A stretch of DNA of 64,000 nucleotides from Cloeon dipterum (Eukaryota; Arthropoda; Insecta; Ephemeroptera; Baetidae). The translations under genes were made by a program, and so were the position numbers. The notes beneath the pieces were generated by a model. That model was not told the origin of the DNA. It did no database searches and saw only the letters and a list, made by a program, of their open reading frames with translations. This document shows, one piece after another, positions 58,307 through 64,000 of this stretch. Each line of letters starts with the position of its first letter. Within the stretch, counting starts at the first letter, position 1. The stretch spans positions 7,680,886 to 7,744,885 of the forward strand of contig NC_088789.1 in NCBI RefSeq assembly GCF_949628265.1, written 5' to 3'.

Positions 58307-60895
58307 ATGGAGACGAATATACGCGTTTTCTTTGCATGCCTTATTCTGTTGCTCGCTCCGAGCCTAGTTTCCAGCAGGGTGCTCAGACTCTGCGACAAGA
58401 ACCTGCGGACTAAAGTGACCGACGGCACGGTGCAACGAGACGGCAGCCTTTTGACCATAAATGGCACCGTTTTCCCAGTTGGCACCTATTGGCACGAGCG
58501 CACAAGCCAGGATGAGATAATTTGGTGGACTTGTCCTTGTATGCTCGGCGATTGCATCCGCCTCTGCATGAGAGGTACAATTTACCTTTGGGAAAATGAT
58601 AAAATTGAAAGATCGTAGTGAAAGTGCATTTAAAATTTAAAATAATTAAGGAATGGAACAAACATTAAATAGTGAAGTGTATAGTATAATGTTCTTTTGC
58701 AGACTCAAATTCTTCAAGTACTATTTTCTCTTAAAAAATTGGGAAAATAAAAATTCTATACGATGAAATTTAATTTATTTAAATATATTTTATGATTGCT
58801 TCTCTCCCACTGGCGAACCAACAATCAACGGGTGGGTAAAAAATTTAAATAATTGTAAAAGAAAACTTAATATGACCAATTTTCTAAGCGTTAAGCACTG
58901 TTAAACACGCTCAATGTTCCAAAAAATTTATTGTTCCATTATAGGAGGGATGAGTGACAAAATTTTATTTTGTAAAAGCTGAAATATATTTTGATGCCTC
59001 AAAACTGCTAGCTTTTTTATCTCATGCACAGAATGTTAAATTTAAAATTTAAACCTATATCTCTACGAGCATGAGGAGTAATTTTCAAATTTTTAATCAG
59101 ATGTCGCCGAAATTGCACATCTGCCGATGGCACCGCTGCCAATCCACGTCCCAGTCTGGGAAGGAGACGTTAAGAAGACCGTGTCGGTCACCTCATATTT
59201 TAAGGTCGTGCACGAGGCAGCGTGCACAATCGAAGGCTTTTTCTGGGACGACGGGCTGACCACCAGCGACTTCCGAATCCAGAAAGACGGATCGATCTAC
59301 TCGCCAAACAAAAATGATCCGTTCACGTCGAAATACACCAATGCTAAAAGTTACTGCTTGATGCCCCACGTAAACAAATTGCTAGAATCGCATTGGGAAA
59401 ATTCGATTTTGATTTTTGCATTTCAGGATAATAAGAGGCACTTGAATGTTCTGCTTTGCGACCCCGTCATAGACTGGGAAGTGATCGTGTTCCCTTTGTT
59501 TTTTGTGGTGAGCGCCGTGTTCCTGCTGCTGACTGTGCTGGCCTACGTATTCACCCAAAACCACTACTCCGTGTTCGACAGATCTGTGGTCTGCTTTTCC
59601 TGCACTTTGCTGCTCGCGTACATTGGCCTGACGGTGAAAGTCTTGTCAGCAGAAGCGAGCTACATTACTGCGTGCAAAACCATGGGTAAAAATTCAAACT
59701 GTATGAAACGAAAAATTTGTGTTGAATAATATACTTGGAATCAACAGTACAATAAATATTGAAGGAACCTGACATACATTAAAAAAACATCAACTCTGTC
59801 TTGCAATAAATTAGAACTACTTTTTAGTTTTTAGTTTCAGTTGCGAAAATTTGACCAAGTGAATGACAGTAAATAATGCTAAACTAAAAAGTTTCATGAA
59901 CAGCAACATATTCAATGGCATAACACATTTTTTTAAAATTTATTTTTAAATAATTTTACCATCGGCTAGTATTTGTTTCTTTAACTTGAGGTCTGATAGT
60001 GTGGTTTAAATCCCGAAAATCCCATTGTGTGCATGCTGAGAAATTCCTCTCAACCCTCTAAATCTTGCTCGACTGGATTTTAATATGGTTTCATAAAATT
60101 AATTTTTCAGCCTACGTTCAATATACTTTTGAGCTGGCCTCATTTTTCTGGCTCAACGTGATGTGCATCGATTTGTTCATCATAACCAAAAAGTATGATA
60201 ATTGTATAAATATTATAATATATAATTTGATTATTTTTTATCAATTAAATCCTAGGGCTGAAATGTGCACTGTTGACATTTTTTACAAACTCGCTGCCTA
60301 CGTGTCAGGAACTTCTTTCGTGCTTTTCCTTATCATGCTAGTCGTGGACATCACCACTTCTCACCCCACGTTGAGCCCTGGGATCGGAGTGGAGAGCTGC
60401 TGGTTTAGATGTAAAGTCCCGAAAGAAAATCTCTTTGAAACCGTATTAATTAATCGTTTTGCGCTCGCAGCTTTCTGGGGCAGTTTCATCTACATGAATG
60501 GGCCGATTCTACTCTTGCTGGTGATCAACACGGTGTTGCTGATCATAATCGAAGTTCGCTTTCGGCGCCAGAAAATTAGTTCCTTGAGAAGGAAGCAGCA
60601 GGATAAGGAGTCCTCCACGCTCATAATCAAACTGCTGCTGCTGATGGGATTCACGTGGCTGTTCGAAATTATGTCCTGGGCTGACGGAAGTAAGTTTGCC
60701 ATTTGGCACGTCACCGACTCGGTCAGCGCCATTCGCGGCGTGTTCGTCTTCTGGATTTGCGTTTACTCCAATGATGCTGTCTGGGAGCCTTTGCGAATGC
60801 GCTTTTGGCCGAGAAAAGAAATTCCAGAAGAGGCGAACGATGTTGCAATGACCACAATTGAAACCTCTGCATCTCACTCCGACATTCATATGTAG
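58307..60895 (+). CDS. Methuselah-like G-protein-coupled receptor
   Basis: A family B-type receptor of the arthropod Methuselah group, in the plasma membrane. Exons 58307-58574, 59101-59685, 60111-60192, 60256-60895 give 524 aa. Residues 1-23 are a signal peptide (METNIRVFFACLILLLAPS...). The ectodomain has the Methuselah Cys cluster CPCMLGDCIRLC. Seven hydrophobic segments follow, including EVIVFPLFFVVSAVFLLLTV (TM1), FELASFFWLNVMCIDLF (TM3, the typical FFWLNVMC block), LIIKLLLLMGFTWLFEIMSW (TM6) and GVFVFWICVYSND (TM7), then a short cytoplasmic tail. The 63-nt AT-rich segment 60,193-60,255 is read as an intron, but it is stop-free and in frame. AATAAA at 60,970. Drosophila Methuselah relatives affect stress resistance and lifespan; the ligand here is unknown. 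It lies between acyl-CoA synthetase copies 3 and 4. Confidence 0.93.
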
Positions 60896-62547
60896 TTTCA
60901 ATTTTGATATATGTTTAGAAAAATGGATTTTCTGTAAAAAAATTAGTCTCGTGCCTTGGAAAGGATGAAAATAAAAACGTATTGCTTTATCACTTCATAA
61001 TTTGTGTCTTTGACACTCTTAAAAAAATTATATTCTTAACATACATTACATTAAAGCCTTCTTTATACCAAAACCAGGTCTAATCAAATCATTAAGATTA
61101 CCTTTGCCAGGTAGTACAAGGCAACCTTCGAATCTCGTCTGCTGACCTGCGAGCTGCATTCCTTGTCAGGTCGTTCGAAAGGAGAAATATGTTAAAAAAG
61201 ACTGGCATGAAAGCAAGAAAGGAATGAAGGGTCGCACTATATCTCATAGCTGTCGCTGCTATCGTAAAGTATTCTCCTCAGTTTCAGGTAATGCTTAAAG
61301 ATTGTTTAGAAAAACACAAGCGCACAGTGGAATTTAGGTTTAAAATCTCTCAAGTGAATAGTTGCTGACCTTTTCTATATTTCAAAATTGCCAAATTTTG
61401 ATTCATAATTCAAACTGAACGTTCTACGCTATGTTGTGTTATTTACGCAGCAGCTTCATTTAATAAGCGCGCACACACACATAAATTATATTGCCTTTAT
61501 TCTACTAAAAAACTTTATGCCTGAAGTTACATTTTGCAAACTAGCTGTTTGCAATTAAAATCATGGTAAGAGGGAAAATTTCTAGACAAAAGACGAAATT
61601 TCTTATTCGATTTGAATTTTTCCAATTCGAAGTCAATTCGCAGGCTCTTAATTCTAAATTGTAATGTTGCAAATTTAGAAAATTTGCTCGCGTTGTGAGT
61701 CAATAAGATCAAATTACGAAATTAGACGATTGCGAAAGCTCACCAATCGTTAATAATTGCTGCTTTGAACCTCTCAAGGACTTTAGATCCGATGAGACAT
61801 CGGTGTTGTGGTCCATTTCTGCTCAACTGCTGCCTGTGCGCTCGCTCAATTTATTCGTCCGGTGCTGTGATAATGATTGTGAGTCAGACCGACTGGGACA
61901 GGACACAAATTTTAATGGCTAATATGACTTGACTGTAACCCTACTCATAAAGTACAATAAACCACGAAGTGGCAGTGAAATAATGAAATTTTCAAACAAT
62001 CTAAATATGTGCTACCTAGTATTCCAATTTAAAAAGTTTAGCAACCACAAAAAGTAACTTTAAGTAAATTTAAATCATAGAAAATTTTAATTTAGCTAAC
62101 CATAATGGACTAAATGTGGTGCCACATTGAAATAACAAATTACCTGTAGTGTTAACTCACTTCAATAATAACAGTTTGTGCTTCAGAAACACAATTTAGA
62201 GGCTTTCGATATTAGCTTTCGTAGGTAAATATATTAAAGGAGAAAACAACTTCTTTTTAAACCAAAATACGTATAAACCATTAGCATAAAATGATAATTA
62301 AATTTTGTTGTGCAAGTCGCGCGCAGCTCTCACGTCGTCCGTGGGAGCAGTGAAAACGAGCGTAACACCATCAGCGTCGCTTATTGCGTGTTGGACTGAA
62401 GGCACGCCGCTTCCTTTCCTCAACTCCCAATGTTGTATTAGAGCCGCACTTCTACGCTGCAGCTGGCTAGTCGTTAGTTGTAGGCCAGCAGGCGCGGACG
62501 GGGATTTCTCTTTCCTGCAGACTCGCTTTCATCTCGCATCTCGCACC
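60896..62547. other. Intergenic region between GPCR and acyl-CoA synthetase 4
   Basis: 1.65 kb, mostly AT-rich, with the GPCR polyadenylation signal at 60,970-60,975. No TGATAAG motif was found upstream of copy 4, unlike the other copies. The 5' UTR of copy 4 probably begins in the GC-richer part after about 62,310. Confidence 0.5.
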
Positions 62548-63483
62548 ATGCTGGGCCTCAACATGTCGAAAGATTTGGCTCGCAAGATCCTGGCGCCGAG
62601 CAGGACGATTGCTTTTCGTCACAGAAGCACTGAGCACATTACAGAAGACTACATCGACAGGACCAATAATGTGGTGCACTCGCCGTTCTCAGGCGTTGTC
62701 GTGCCCAAGTTGAACGTGTCCGACTATATTTGGAGAAACTCGGACCGATGGAAACACTGGCCAGCAGTGGTGAGGCTCTAATTTAATTATTTTCTTTGCA
62801 CCGACTGACTCACACGACTCACTGATTTTTATGCAATTTAAAATATGGCAACTATTCTAACTTGTAAAGTTAGACACATTAATTTATTATGTTATTATTG
62901 TTAAGAAGTATCAGACTGAACACTTTAGAGAAATATTTTTGGTACCGTTCTACTTAATCTCTGAGCTGTTAATAATTTTCTTTGTCGGGTCAGAACAAGT
63001 CTTAAGATGAGACAATTTGTTACAAGACTTCCACGGAACTGAAGTTGCGTAAAATTACCATTGAAAGCGTAAGTCTTCGATAATTATTAATAATTTTTTT
63101 AAATTTTAATGCTTATATGCTTTTTCTCTATTAAAAACGACAAACGCAGAGGATTAATCTAACAATTTTCTTCATTTTAGACGACCGTGGTTGAAATAAG
63201 TGAATAAAACTGAGCGACTCTTCATTAGCCTCAGACTTGGGTGTTGCTTTAAAATATTTGACTTTTCCACAGACGTGTGCGGTGACAGGCCGCAGTTTCT
63301 CGTTCTGCGAGGCGCGGGCGGCGGCCGAACGGCTGGGGATCGCGTTGCCAGCCACCCTCGGCCTCAGACAGGGTGACGTCGTGGGGGTGGTCATGCCGAA
63401 CATGCCTGAGTACGCCATCACATTCCTGGGACTCGCGTCTGCCGGAATCATCGTCAGCCCCGCTAACCCATTGTACACTGCAG
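62548..63483 (+). CDS. Acyl-CoA synthetase 4, first two exons (gene runs off the window)
   Basis: Exon 1, 62548-62769, starts at ATG in CACC context (a second Met is at codon 6) and encodes a basic presequence-like stretch MLGLNMSKDLARKILAPSR, then VHSPFSG and VSDYIWRN, the family N-terminus. Exon 2, 63273-63483, is 211 nt long like exon 2 of all three other copies. It reads TCAVTGRSFSF, then VMPNMPEYAI and SPANPLYTAG, and ends in phase 1 before GTAAGA. The AMP-binding motif and the rest lie beyond 64,000. It is the most distant copy in position, separated by the GPCR. Fold-type assignment is firm by comparison with its neighbours. Confidence 0.88.
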
Positions 63484-64000
63484 GTAAGAAGGCTTTGTTG
63501 CCAAACACACGTGCATTGCTCCTTCGACGATCGCTCCGTTTTCATTTACACTACTTGCTCCCTTTTGAATTCTCTGACACGCGATCCTTATGAAAAGAAG
63601 GGATTTTCGCCACCCCTCTCCCTTCATAGCCGCAAACGACAACCTTGTGAGTTTTCCACCGAGTGGGAATGAAAAACAAATTCATCGTTCAAGAAAATAT
63701 TTTTAAGATAACTGCAACTAGAAGGGTTCGCAGAAAACCTTTCTGCTCGATCGTCTACTTTTTGTGCTTTGTTTCACTCATGACCTACTTTCCGGTCAAG
63801 TAAATAAGGCGTCATAGCTTGAATTCATAACAGTTTTATTATGGAAGGGAATTATTAGAACACACAGTTTTTTAATTTATCACCCCTCATTTTCTGAAAC
63901 ACTAAAAGGAATACATATTCAAGAGCTACACCGCCTACACCCCATCATCTGTGTAACATCAATTCAGGTTTCAAATCTTTATTTCCTCCAAAAAAGATTT
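63484..64000 (+). other. Intron 2 of acyl-CoA synthetase 4 (continues past the window)
   Basis: Begins with GTAAGA. No exon 3 acceptor followed by the expected D/SEL(L/W)K start was found before the window ends. Confidence 0.75.

Noticed and set aside
61060-61200. Possible tRNA- or SINE-like stretch with repeated CAGGT/ACCTG words
   Set aside because: No cloverleaf, A box or B box could be fitted.

Overview
This window looks like nuclear DNA of an arthropod, most likely an insect. It has spliced genes with GT-AG introns and AATAAA polyadenylation signals. The gene set is an RBFOX splicing factor with an arthropod-style C-terminus, a tandem cluster of 4-coumarate:CoA-ligase/luciferase-like acyl-CoA synthetases, and a Methuselah-type GPCR. 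The species cannot be told from the sequence. All recognised genes are on the + strand.

Positions 1-19,996 hold no recognisable protein. They are AT-rich intergenic or 5'-intronic DNA with several CpG-rich, promoter-like blocks (about 440-1,060, 10,240-10,620, 13,900-14,570 and 16,330-17,157). Some of these end in good 5' splice sites, as expected of alternative non-coding first exons of the downstream RBFOX gene. Positions 20,000-41,986 are the coding part of that gene, spread over 14 exons whose phases all agree (504 codons if every exon is used). The RRM is split over three exons. The 93-nt exon carrying RNP1 has the RBFOX target hexamer TGCATG overlapping its 3' splice site and again in its 5' splice site. 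This strongly suggests self-repression producing an RRM-less isoform, as known in vertebrates. Small in-phase exons (21, 33 and 21 nt) and an in-frame alternative 3' splice site add further isoforms. A 3' UTR with two Pumilio-type elements follows, up to perhaps 44.7 kb.

Positions 46.1-64 kb are a compact metabolic cluster. Three complete acyl-CoA synthetase genes (565, 562 and 555 aa) and the first two exons of a fourth share the same intron positions and phases and an identical 211-nt second exon. They are tandem duplicates. Each has an Arg/Lys-rich, acid-poor N-terminus resembling a mitochondrial presequence, and the three complete ones lack a peroxisomal PTS1. A Methuselah-like adhesion/secretin-type GPCR (524 aa) sits between copies 3 and 4. 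GATA-factor motifs (TGATAAG) occur upstream of copies 1-3 and the GPCR but not obviously upstream of copy 4.

Other structures: a near-perfect 48-bp-arm hairpin inside an RBFOX intron (40,515-40,616), a MITE-like inverted-repeat element in copy 2 (about 52,233-52,451), a candidate GC-AG intron in copy 2, and an unexplained GC-rich island with minus-strand gene-like features inside another part of the same intron.
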